Assembly (NCBI GenBank): GCA_947095535.1
Contig: OX352772.1
Coordinates: forward strand, 186,862,179-186,926,178
Source of the DNA: Poecilobothrus nobilitatus
Lineage: Eukaryota; Arthropoda; Insecta; Diptera; Dolichopodidae
Direction: 5' to 3'
DNA: 64,000 nt
Both the position numbers and the translations under genes were made by a program. The first letter of the stretch is position 1. Every line of letters starts with the position of its first letter. The notes beneath the pieces were generated by a model that made no database searches, was not told where the DNA came from, and saw nothing but the letters and a program-made list of their open reading frames with translations. Positions 46,450-54,335 of the stretch are shown here, one piece after another.

Positions 46450-47124
46450 ATGCTGTTTCATCCATTTACAATGATGGTAGCGGGGCCATCATGCTGTGGT
46501 AAAACCACTTTTATTCATAATTTAATAAAGTATAAAAAAGAAAATATACAACCACATATTAATAAAATTATTTGGTGTAATCCAGACAAAAATGCCGTTC
46601 CAAAATATTTAAAAGATGTGGAATATAGTAACACTATTCCGGATTTTAATGACAATAAAGAACCTTTGTTAATTATTATCGATGATATGATGTTAAATTC
46701 CCATGATAAGTATGTATGTGATTTATTTACTAGAGGATCACACCATAGAAATTTATCTGTAATATTTGTAACACAAAATGTTTTTCACCAGGGTAAATTT
46801 TCAAGAGATATTTCGCTTAATTGTAAATATCTAGTACTTTTCAAAAATCCAAGAGATAAATCGCAGATATTACCTCTAGCTCGCCAAATATATCCCAATC
46901 AAATCAAAGCATTTGAAAAAGTATACAATGAAGTGACGTCAGAACCATACGGGTATATATTAATAGATCTTACTCAAGACGTTAATGATATATTTCGATT
47001 AAGAAGTGATATATTTGGAAAAGGTTTGTGTTTTTGTACAAGAGATCAATTAGAACAATTTGGCAAAGAATATGAAACGTTTGAAGGTCAACCGTCATAT
47101 ATTGCACCTATTAAAAAGCTCTAA
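46450..47124 (+). CDS. Packaging ATPase (FtsK/HerA, A32-like)
   Basis: The ATG at 46450 gives 224 residues, MLFHPFTMMVAGPSCCGKTT at the start, with the Walker A motif GPSCCGKT at residues 12-19. Walker B is PLLIIIDDMM (about residue 70-80), followed by a sensor-like VIFVTQNVFHQG and FKNPRDKSQILPLARQ. Such ATPases pump genomic DNA into icosahedral capsids of Polintons, adenovirus-like and virophage-like viruses. The frame is intact and all motifs are present. An upstream in-frame GTG (46426) is unlikely as a eukaryotic start. Its 3' end overlaps the next gene. It is one of the few undamaged genes of the element. Confidence 0.93.
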   Translation: MLFHPFTMMVAGPSCCGKTTFIHNLIKYKKENIQPHINKIIWCNPDKNAVPKYLKDVEYSNTIPDFNDNKEPLLIIIDDMMLNSHDKYVCDLFTRGSHHRNLSVIFVTQNVFHQGKFSRDISLNCKYLVLFKNPRDKSQILPLARQIYPNQIKAFEKVYNEVTSEPYGYILIDLTQDVNDIFRLRSDIFGKGLCFCTRDQLEQFGKEYETFEGQPSYIAPIKKL

Positions 47125-47395
47125 ACCGAAATTTCAGAAAGTAATTATAAAACATTGTGACCCTGAAGTAATCAAAACATTTTGTGAATTTGCTTTGAAT
47201 ATTTTAAAAGGTAATTGTAATCTAAGTAAAAAATCAACAACCCAATTACGAAAGTATAAAAAGGAATTGAGATCCCTCATTTACCGCCAAAAATCTATAA
47301 ATAATAAAAGAAAAATCATTATTCAACGTGGTGGATTTTTACCTACACTTTTTGGTGCAGTACTATCAGGGATAATCGCAAATTTTATAAAATGA
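47072..47395 (+). CDS. Small basic Polinton protein with hydrophobic C-terminus
   Basis: From the ATG at 47072 the product has 107 residues. It is rich in Lys/Arg and ends IIIQRGGFLPTLFGAVLSGI plus a few residues, a glycine-containing hydrophobic segment able to enter membranes. The block NILKGNCNLSKKSTTQLRKY and the RGGFLP motif recur in small proteins found next to capsid genes of animal Polintons and adintoviruses. Function is unknown; a virion core or membrane-active role is a guess. It overlaps the ATPase end by 53 bases and the next gene by 4 bases (ATGA). Confidence 0.65.
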   Translation: MKRLKVNRHILHLLKSSKPKFQKVIIKHCDPEVIKTFCEFALNILKGNCNLSKKSTTQLRKYKKELRSLIYRQKSINNKRKIIIQRGGFLPTLFGAVLSGIIANFIK

Positions 47396-48078
47396 ATAAT
47401 ACAACATTTAACAAAATGATTATACTAAAACCCGAGATTTATGAGAAAATGAAACAAAATGCAGACTTTGAATTAAATGAGTTGGATAAAAATATGAAAA
47501 AAATATTGTTAAATAAATATCTAACAGACACTCAAAAATGGTATTTATACAGACAAAATTTATTTAAAATAAGAAACAAAAATAGAGTACTTCCTAGAAA
47601 TAAAGAGGAGAAAGTAAAAATTACGGAAACAAAAGGTACTCAAACTCGTGCAAAACCAATGTATATAGATGCGGAAGCTCAATCGCATTTTCCTGAATAT
47701 AAGAATGTAGGAATACAAGTTGTTCCTGAAGAAGAAGTATATGAAAAAGAAGCTGATGACGATGTATTTGATGATGAAATTCAGGAAAATGTTTTAACAA
47801 AAGCATTGTCAGCTGCTTCAGTTGGAGAACGCCTTAGAAAAAGAAAATCAATTAGAAATCAAAATGTACAAATTTTTGAAACTAATACAGGGGACATTAT
47901 AACTGTTCCTTTAGATAGCCCAAACCCACCAACGAAAAAAGAAAAAACTATAAATAGCAAAGAGTTGAATAATTCATCAAGACGTGTTTTAAGGTCAGCA
48001 GTAGGTAATACTCAAACAGAACTTAATTTTCCAATTCGTAAGAATAAATCCGCAAGCTCATGCACAACATACAAGTAA
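47392..48078 (+). CDS. Polinton accessory protein, charged and probably disordered
   Basis: 228 residues from ATG 47392, overlapping the previous stop as ATGA. The N-terminal third is helical (LKPEIYEKMKQNADFELNEL, LTDTQKWYLYRQNLFKI). The middle is acidic (EEEVYEKEADDDVFDDE) and the end is Ser/Lys/Arg-rich. Proteins with this layout, a helical head with a Kw.lY motif and a charged tail, sit between the ATPase and penton genes in animal Polintons. I do not know the function. The frame is intact and its last 19 bases overlap the penton-like gene. Confidence 0.6.
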   Translation: MNNTTFNKMIILKPEIYEKMKQNADFELNELDKNMKKILLNKYLTDTQKWYLYRQNLFKIRNKNRVLPRNKEEKVKITETKGTQTRAKPMYIDAEAQSHFPEYKNVGIQVVPEEEVYEKEADDDVFDDEIQENVLTKALSAASVGERLRKRKSIRNQNVQIFETNTGDIITVPLDSPNPPTKKEKTINSKELNNSSRRVLRSAVGNTQTELNFPIRKNKSASSCTTYK

Positions 48079-48869
48079 ATGATGAATTTTATGCCACTTT
48101 ACTCAGTGATTCATCTATGAACTATTATCCAGAAAATTCATTATCATCTTTTACAAATAAAATGAATAAATACATGTGTTATTCAAGGTGGAAAGTCGGT
48201 ATTTCAGAAATGTATGTTAATGATTTCGTTCCAAATGTGTATGGTGAAGAATGGGAAAAAAGTACTCAAATATTTATTAAAGGTATGCAGAAAGATATGA
48301 TAGGGGTTGGAACATCATATATTCCATACATAGAAAAACAAATGATATGCGACTGGAAAGTTTTTCTACTAACAACACTAATTCAAAATATACGCCCACT
48401 TAATAGGTTTACAAGAAAAGAAGTTGAACGACAGTTGATTTGGGGAATTTTTAATTTTATAAACGATGAAGTTCATTATACACAACCAATAAAAGCTGAG
48501 GAGATGCCTAAAAATTTAAGTTACACCACAATATGTGTTACTAAGCCTAAAATAGATATAAAAATAAGAGCAAATTACGCTTATACCCTCGAAGGACTTT
48601 TGACAACATGTTTCAATCAAGTATCTTTTAAAGTTACAGATTTTAAAAAATATAAATTACGTGTAATAGAAGCTTTCAAAACTTTTATAGATAGTGTACA
48701 ATTGATTCCCATTAGTAAACCAGATATGTTTTTTATATACACAGATATAATTGAACCGCAAAAACTAGGTGATAAAGATATAAGGTGTTTAAGATCTGTT
48801 AACATACAAAATTCTTTCACTGATACTGTAAAAGAATTCAGTAATATTCAATATTGCAATATCATTTAA
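48060..48869 (+). CDS. Minor capsid (penton-like) protein
   Basis: 269 residues from ATG 48060, intact. The N-terminus has FYATLLSDSSMNYYPENSLS followed by FTNKMNKYMCYSRWKVGISE. This FY-x-x-L-x-S-x-x-S-M-x-x-(Y/F)P-x-N...WxVGxxE pattern marks a widespread animal Polinton/adintovirus protein taken to be the single-jelly-roll penton that fills capsid vertices. Position just before the core-like and major capsid genes supports this. The C-terminal part (FFIYTDIIEPQKLGDKDIRC) keeps the family's YxDIIxPxxxGD-like motif. Assignment as penton is by family and context, not by visible fold. Confidence 0.75.
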   Translation: MHNIQVNDEFYATLLSDSSMNYYPENSLSSFTNKMNKYMCYSRWKVGISEMYVNDFVPNVYGEEWEKSTQIFIKGMQKDMIGVGTSYIPYIEKQMICDWKVFLLTTLIQNIRPLNRFTRKEVERQLIWGIFNFINDEVHYTQPIKAEEMPKNLSYTTICVTKPKIDIKIRANYAYTLEGLLTTCFNQVSFKVTDFKKYKLRVIEAFKTFIDSVQLIPISKPDMFFIYTDIIEPQKLGDKDIRCLRSVNIQNSFTDTVKEFSNIQYCNII

Positions 48870-49050
48870 GAAATATCATTAATATCATTTAAGAAATCAT
48901 TTAATAACATTTCATTACTTTTATGTGATAAATATGGATACAAAATAAACTTTTCCAATAGTTCAATTCCAACAAAAATTGTATTACATTTTAAAAAAGT
49001 ATAAATAAAAGCGATTTTACAAAACTATATATTATTTTATTTTATTCATT

Positions 49051-49491
49051 ATGGAGAGAGCGTACTACAAATATTATTTAGTTCAATCAGGAAAAGGTCT
49101 TGAGGATATTGGTCCTTTGTTACACTCAATTGTACCTTACCAAAGGGGACGAGGGTTAGGGAGCTTTTTCGGTAGTCTTTTTAGATATTTAAAACCAATA
49201 TTTACGTCTGGAGCTAATATATTTAAAAAAGAGGTTATTAACTCTGGTATTAATGCATTATCTGATATTGCTACAGGTGCAAATGTAAAAGAAGTGGTTC
49301 AAGATCGAAGTAAAGAGATAATGAAAAATGTAAGACGAGGTGCAGTTCGGAAACTCAATGAAATGTATGGACAAGGCAAAAGAAAACGAAGAAAATCTAT
49401 AAAAAGACCTCTCATTAATAATTTAAATTATTTTACGTCGAAGCGACGCAAAGTTAATAACAAAAACAAAGAAAAAGATATTTTTGAATAA
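49051..49491 (+). CDS. Adenovirus core/pVI-like minor virion protein
   Basis: 146 residues from ATG 49051, intact. The N-terminus has YYKYYLVQSGKG and the centre QRGRGLGSFFGSLFRYLKPI, an amphipathic Gly/Phe-rich segment. After this come KKEVINSGINALSDIATGAN and a strongly basic tail (GQGKRKRRKSIKRP, SKRRKVNNKNK) suited to DNA binding. Similar proteins precede the major capsid gene in Polintons and adintoviruses and are compared with adenovirus core proteins. Its stop is 2 bases before the start of the major capsid gene. Confidence 0.7.
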   Translation: MERAYYKYYLVQSGKGLEDIGPLLHSIVPYQRGRGLGSFFGSLFRYLKPIFTSGANIFKKEVINSGINALSDIATGANVKEVVQDRSKEIMKNVRRGAVRKLNEMYGQGKRKRRKSIKRPLINNLNYFTSKRRKVNNKNKEKDIFE

Positions 49492-49493
49492 TT

Positions 49494-50794
49494 ATGATTG
49501 AATGTATGAAATCAGAGCTTGATATTTTTAAAACACAGCCTATTCAGTCAAGTATTTTACGATCAAGTATTTTACGATTTTACGATCTATTGCTTCTTTA
49601 GATAATCCGTCTGTCATAGAATTTGTTTCACTAGGGCACGGTGATACATATAGAGACTTGTCTTCGACATATCTAAAATTAAAAGTACAAATTTTAAAAA
49701 AAGATGGAACTCAATGAAATAAAGATAAAAAAACTGATGGAACACCTATACAACAACCAAGTGTGGTTAATAATATGTTACATTCATTAATAAAACAATG
49801 TAATGTTCAACTAAATGGAAAGAATATATCTTCATCAGATGGCAATTATCATTACAGATCTTATATTGAATCATTGTTAAATTATGGTACGGATGCCGCT
49901 ACAACGCATTTGGAGTGTGGTGGATGGATGCTAGATAAGCCAAATATAGCAAAAACAGATAGTGGTTCAAAAGAACGTCAAAAATTATACCAAAATAGCA
50001 ATGTAGTGGAACTTATGGGGAAATTACATTTAGATATGTTTAACCAACCTACACTTCTCATAAACAATGTCGATGTTCGAGTTGTCCTAACATTAGAAAA
50101 ACCAGATTTTTACCTCTTTGCAGATGATACTGATGAATCTCAACTGAAAATTTTAGAAGCCACTTTATTTATGAGACATGTAACAATTAATCCTAGTGTG
50201 CTATTAGCACATAATGCTGTATTGGAAAAAACTAATGCCAAATACAATTACAAACGGGTAGAGGTAAAAACTTTTACCATTCCACAGAATAGTTCATCAA
50301 TATCACTTGATAATGTTTTTATTGGACAGTTGCCGAACACAATCATTTTTTGCATGACAGAAAATACAGGTTACTCTGGAAAAAGGTCAAAAAACCCATA
50401 CAATTTTAAACATTTTGATATTTCACAATTTGTGTTAAACGTAAATGGTGTTCAAATACCTAATTCAGCAATTGAAACCAGTTTTTCAGATGAAAATAAT
50501 TGCTGTACAAGAGCATACAGTACACTTTTTTCGGGAACTGGAATTTACCATAATGATAAAGGTCATCAGATAACAAAAACCATGTTTAGTAATGGGTTTT
50601 TCATTCTAGCTTTTGATTTAACTCCAGATTCATCAGGAAATGAAGTGTGTCAAGGTCTACTAAATCAAGGTACAGTTAGAATTGAGGCAAGACTATCAAA
50701 ACCACTTACATCTACACTGACTGCTATTGTTTATGGAGAATTTGATGCAAGTTTACAAATTGATAAAAACCGAAATATATTCTCAAACCTATAA
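49494..50794 (+). pseudogene. Major capsid protein (hexon-like double jelly-roll), broken near the N-terminus
   Basis: The gene starts at ATG 49494. A local duplication (TCAAGTATTTTACGA repeated at about 49548-49577) shifts the frame and leads to TAG at 49599-49601; the correct frame then meets TGA at 49715-49717. From 49718 the frame is open to 50794. It shows LLHSLIK-like MLHSLIKQCNVQLNGK, YRSYIESLLNYG, GKLHLDMFNQPTLLIN, LFMRHVTINPSVLLAHNAVL and NPYNFKHFDI, all typical of Polinton/adintovirus major capsid proteins. The full family length is about 430-650 residues. The first ATG after the lesions is 49775, which would remove an essential strand region, so function is unlikely. Confidence 0.88.
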
Positions 50795-50831
50795 ATAGCA
50801 TATATAAAAGTAAATTTGATTATTTGACAAA

Positions 50832-51164
50832 ATGTCACTGTCTTGTGCACTTCTGGATGTAACATTTTGTAGTGATGATAATAATACCTTGTTTGCGAAA
50901 GATATTTGTATAGTTGGTTTTAAAGAACCTTGTAAAAAGTTTGTAAAAGAGCTCAAGTATAAATTTCCAACTAGGGATTTTATAAATGATAATTTTGATA
51001 ATTACTCTTTTGGAACTGTGTACAACGATAAAATAAATAAAGAGCTCTGTCAAATACTAGAAAAATTTGATGTTATTATAACAAATAAAAAAATAAAAAA
51101 AGAGTTTTTATCTAATTATATTAAAGAAACAACTAAAGTATATGACTTGAATCAATTTGATTGA
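50832..51164 (+). CDS. Unknown Polinton protein, possibly a short DnaQ-like relative
   Basis: 110 residues from ATG 50832, between the capsid and protease genes, sharing one base with the protease start (TGATG). It reads LLDVTFCSDDNNTLFAKDIC, then FGTVYNDKINKELCQIL and KFDVIITNKKIKKEFLSNYI. The spacing of D-x-T, K-D, then a Val-Ile-Ile strand followed by a K-x-x-FL-x-x-YI helix resembles the minus-strand gene at 45839-46408. It lacks the C-terminal CPIHLL/CAVKN part. The relation is tentative. Confidence 0.45.
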   Translation: MSLSCALLDVTFCSDDNNTLFAKDICIVGFKEPCKKFVKELKYKFPTRDFINDNFDNYSFGTVYNDKINKELCQILEKFDVIITNKKIKKEFLSNYIKETTKVYDLNQFD

Positions 51165-51637
51165 TGAATACCCTAGAGATAAGTGACGTATTAAGATGTA
51201 ACAAACACACACGTACATTTTTTAAAGGAGTTTTTGCTCTGGATCAACTCCCCAGAATAATTGAAAAACAAACTTTTTTAATTGTAAACACTGATAAATC
51301 AAATTGGTTAGCTATTTTTAAGCCAAAGAATGGCTGTGTTGAATATTTTGATTCGTTTGGTAGAAAACCAGATAAATTATAAATTTTAAGTTACTTAAAA
51401 AATCAATGTATAATTTTTAATAAGAAACAGTTACAAAGTAACTATTCAGATGTTTGTGGGCAATATTGTTGTGTTTATACATGGTATAGATGTTGCGGTT
51501 ATAGTATGAACGCTTTTTTAAAAAAATTGAATAAAGGAAATCAACTAGAAAACGATAAGTATATTTTAAGTACCTTTCAAAATGTATTTGGAAAATATAA
51601 CTCATTACAAATTTGTGTTCCTAAAACGTATAAATAA
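51164..51637 (+). pseudogene. Adenain-like cysteine protease, interrupted by a stop and lacking its catalytic His
   Basis: Open from ATG 51164 for 72 codons to a TAA (51380-51382); the same frame then runs on to 51635-51637, 157 codons in all. The first part has FFKGVFALDQLP, SNWLAIFKP and YFDSFGR; the second has SDVCGQYCCVYTWY. The family needs His in the H-W motif, Asp in FDxFG and Cys in CGxYC. Here the His position is Asn (SNW), so the enzyme would be dead even without the stop. Adenain-type proteases mature capsid precursors. Order after the capsid gene fits Polintons. Confidence 0.88.
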
Positions 51638-51675
51638 TAAAAACAATATAAACAGGTTTTAGTAAAATTAAAGGA

Positions 51676-52098
51676 ATGGAAGCACCAAGTCAGAACACAA
51701 ATTTATTGCTAAGTTACACATATTTTCTCAATAAGAGTCATACATTAAAAAATTGCTGTTGGATTTGACTGTGAATCATTTGAAGCCTCAAGTATAATTC
51801 ACCGTATTGGTAAAAAGTCAATTGTCTTAAAATATCATGAAGGGAATAAATTTTATTACGAATTTAACAAAAAACTCGATAAAAAAATATAAAACAGAAC
51901 TTTCATCATGGACTAAAATCAGCGAACAGGCAAAGTATAAGTATTAACAAAGAAGAAGCAGAGCAGTTTTACAATTTAAGCGATTTTCTTCACGCAGTGA
52001 TGATCTATTATAAATCTGCTGAGTTAAATGTAAAAGACTATGTTCGGGAATATCTAAATTTATGTGTCGAACAACAAGTTTTTAGGTTAGAAAGATAA
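51676..52098 (+). pseudogene. Unknown Polinton gene remnant
   Basis: Three consecutive coding-like pieces in shifted frames. These are an N-terminal one from ATG 51676 to TGA near 51766 (MEAPSQNTNLLLSYTYFLNK), a middle one (SIIHRIGKKSIVLKYHEGNK, to TAA near 51890) and a last one (INKEEAEQFYNLSDFLHAVM, YVREYLNLCVEQQVFRL, to TAA 52096-52098). The middle piece could be a strand-rich nucleic-acid-binding domain of the PC4 type, and the last part is helical. I do not recognise the family. At least two lesions are present. Confidence 0.45.
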
Positions 52099-52367
52099 AT
52101 TTATGTACCAATACAACGTTTTAATGTACACTGTAATTATTCAAGGTTATTTTTTGAAATTTCTGTAATTTTAAAGGAACAAATCTGTAATATACTACAT
52201 AAAACAAACAAAATAAATCACAATAAATAATATAAAAATTTTTATTTTTTATTTATATGTTCTAGATAGACAAATATTTTTCTGTACACCTTTCATTAGA
52301 TTATTTAATTAAAATTATTTAGGATTATTAAATCATTGAAATAATCAAGATCTCTTATGTCCCAAAT

Positions 52368-52589
52368 TTAATTAAATAGAACTGCTTCCTCATCTTCCTC
52401 AATTTCTTCTTCCACTGCTTCTTCTTCGTCTTCTAATTCAACTATCTGGAACGGGGGTGTAAATTCCTCAGTTTCTGCTAAATCTTCGTCGTCCATGGTG
52501 GACGTAATTTCATTTTCTTGTATCTGACCTTGTGTATTTACATCATCTACAGTTTCTTTAAATGGAAATGATGTGGAATCAGGCAGCAT
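52368..52589 (-). CDS. Small acidic protein of unknown function
   Basis: 73 residues from ATG 52589 on the minus strand. The C-terminal half is almost all Glu/Asp (ELEDEEEAVEEEIEEDEE). It sits between the unknown remnant and the integrase, opposite to both. No domain is visible. It could be a regulatory or histone-mimic-like protein, or the end of a longer gene whose 5' part decayed. It may also be only a low-complexity open frame. Confidence 0.35.
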   Translation of the reverse strand: MLPDSTSFPFKETVDDVNTQGQIQENEITSTMDDEDLAETEEFTPPFQIVELEDEEEAVEEEIEEDEEAVLFN

Positions 52590-52779
52590 TTCAGCGAGTT
52601 GTTGAGCAGTCAGAATGGAAATGAATTAAATTTGAAAATAAAAGTTGAGTTATATACTCATGTAGAAAAGTATAAAAGCAAATTAAACTCAATTAGATGA
52701 TTAGTTTAAACCATGCTTTGGTCTATCATTTTATGTATAATAATTATTATAACATTACCTTTAACATTTTTAAAACAAA

Positions 52780-53699
52780 ATGTCAAGAGCTCAAATAGTG
52801 ACTGAAATTCATAGACAGGCAAGACGTAAATTTCTTAGAAGAAAATTCAAACAGAAAGGTCTAATGACACGTGGCAAATCGATTTAGTCGAAATGATACC
52901 TTATGGAAAATTTAATAATGGTTATAAATATATGCTGACGGTAATTGATACTTTTTCCAAATATGCCTATGCTGAACCTGTGAAAACAAAAAATGCTGAA
53001 AATATTTTAAATGCCTTAAAAACAATTATTGTTAGAGCTAAAGTTATACCAAAAAATATTCATTCTGATCAAGGCAAGGAATTTTTTAATTTACAATTTC
53101 AAAATTATATGAAAGAAAAATCAATCAATCATTATCACACATTTAGCGAATTAAAAGCATCAATTGTTGAACGGTTTAACCGTACATTGAAAAATTCTAT
53201 GTGGAAAAAATTTAGTTTAAACGGGAATTATAAATGGTTACCTATTATACAATCATTAATAAAAGAATATAATTCAACAAAACATAGCACAACAAAACTT
53301 CCTCCTGAAAAAATTACAAAGAAAAACGAAAAAAATATACTGCGGAATGTATATACTGAGCCTAAAATTTTTCAAAAAAGTAAATATAAAACTGGAAATT
53401 TTGTAAGAATAAGTAAATATAAAGGTCATTTCGAAAAAGGTTATCAACCGAATTGGTCAACTGAAGTATTTAAGATTGATAAAATCAATAATACTTATCC
53501 TGTTACATATCAATTATCGGACTATACTGATACGCCAATTTCTGGGCGTTTTTATCAAGCTGAGCTTACAACTGTAAAATACCCAGATACTTGTCTTGTA
53601 GAAAAAATTCTGAAAAAGCAAGGAAATAGAGTTTTTGTTAAATGTCTAGGTTTTGATGACACACATAATACTTGGATAAATTCAACAAATATTGTTTAA
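52780..53699 (+). pseudogene. Polinton integrase (DDE, rve family) with chromodomain, one frameshift
   Basis: The probable start is ATG 52780 (MSRAQIVTEIHRQARRKFLR). A one-base lesion near 52855-52863 shifts the frame; the rest is open to 53699. The core shows WQIDLVEM (first Asp, just before the Met at 52893), a VIDTFSKYAYAEPVKTK block, IHSDQGKEFF (second Asp) and KASIVERFNRTLKN (Glu, 33 residues between Asp and Glu as usual for Polintons). The end has a chromodomain-like segment, LVEKILKKQGNRVFVKCLGF followed by NTWI. Integrases of this type insert the element with 6-bp duplications, as seen here. The frameshift lies before the catalytic domain. Confidence 0.9.
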
Positions 53700-53876
53700 T
53701 ATCTGTAAAATAAAACTCTAATAAGCACCTGAAAATAAAACTTGAAAACATCTGAAAAATGAAATAAAATCTTAACATCTGAAAAATGAAAATAAAATTA
53801 AAACAGTAGAAAATTTCTTTGAAATAAAATTTTTTTTATTAAATAAAATTTTTTAAATAAAATTAGTCTAAAACTA

Positions 53877-54119
53877 TTACTGATTTGTGGCGAATTCAAA
53901 ATCACCACGTTCTTCTTTTAAATTTAATTGGCTTTCCTCAATTATGAGGAAATATTCATTTTTTTCGATTTCCTCACGGAAATCATTATCTTCAAATACC
54001 CCAACTTTTTGATGCGGTATAAATATAATATTATTTAGGGTCTCGAAGACCCATTTTTTACCGTAAACGGTTTTTAACTTTTTAATCTTATTTATTTTAT
54101 AGAGCCTACTTGGCTCCAT
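53877..54119 (-). CDS. Small OB-fold-like protein, possibly single-stranded DNA binding
   Basis: 80 residues from ATG 54119. It reads LYKINKIKKLKTVYGKKWVF, then NNIIFIPHQKVGVFEDNDF and YFLIIEESQL. The pattern (Y-x-I-x-x-x-K-x-x-x-T-x-YG-x-x-x-x, then I-x-F-x-P, then D-x-x) recalls short insect transposon proteins with one OB-like barrel, thought to bind single-stranded DNA. Upstream the same frame stays open without an ATG through RKRKLAELFNLKKNFKKFLK into a Gln-rich repeat, so the original protein may have been longer. It is the innermost gene at the right repeat, convergent with the integrase. Confidence 0.4.
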   Translation of the reverse strand: MEPSRLYKINKIKKLKTVYGKKWVFETLNNIIFIPHQKVGVFEDNDFREEIEKNEYFLIIEESQLNLKEERGDFEFATNQ

Positions 54120-54221
54120 ATCTTTAACTTTTAAAAATTTTTTAAAATTTTTTTTTAAATTAAATAATTCCGCCAGTTTTCTTTTTCTGATGGGATTTGA
54201 TGTTGCCTTACTCTGATAATC

Positions 54222-54335
54222 TTGTTGTTGCTGTAGTTGCTGTTGTTGTAGTTACTGTTGCTGCAGTTGTTGCTGTTGTTGTGGTTGTTGATGTTGTTAT
54301 TGATGATGATGCAGTTGATGTAGTTGCTGTTGTTT
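54222..54335. repeat. GTT/GCT-rich microsatellite (Gln-coding on the minus strand)
   Basis: Imperfect GTTGTTGCT-type triplets. On the minus strand most triplets are CAA/CAG. The tract lies directly upstream of the OB-like gene frame and inside the right inverted repeat boundary. Confidence 0.8.
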
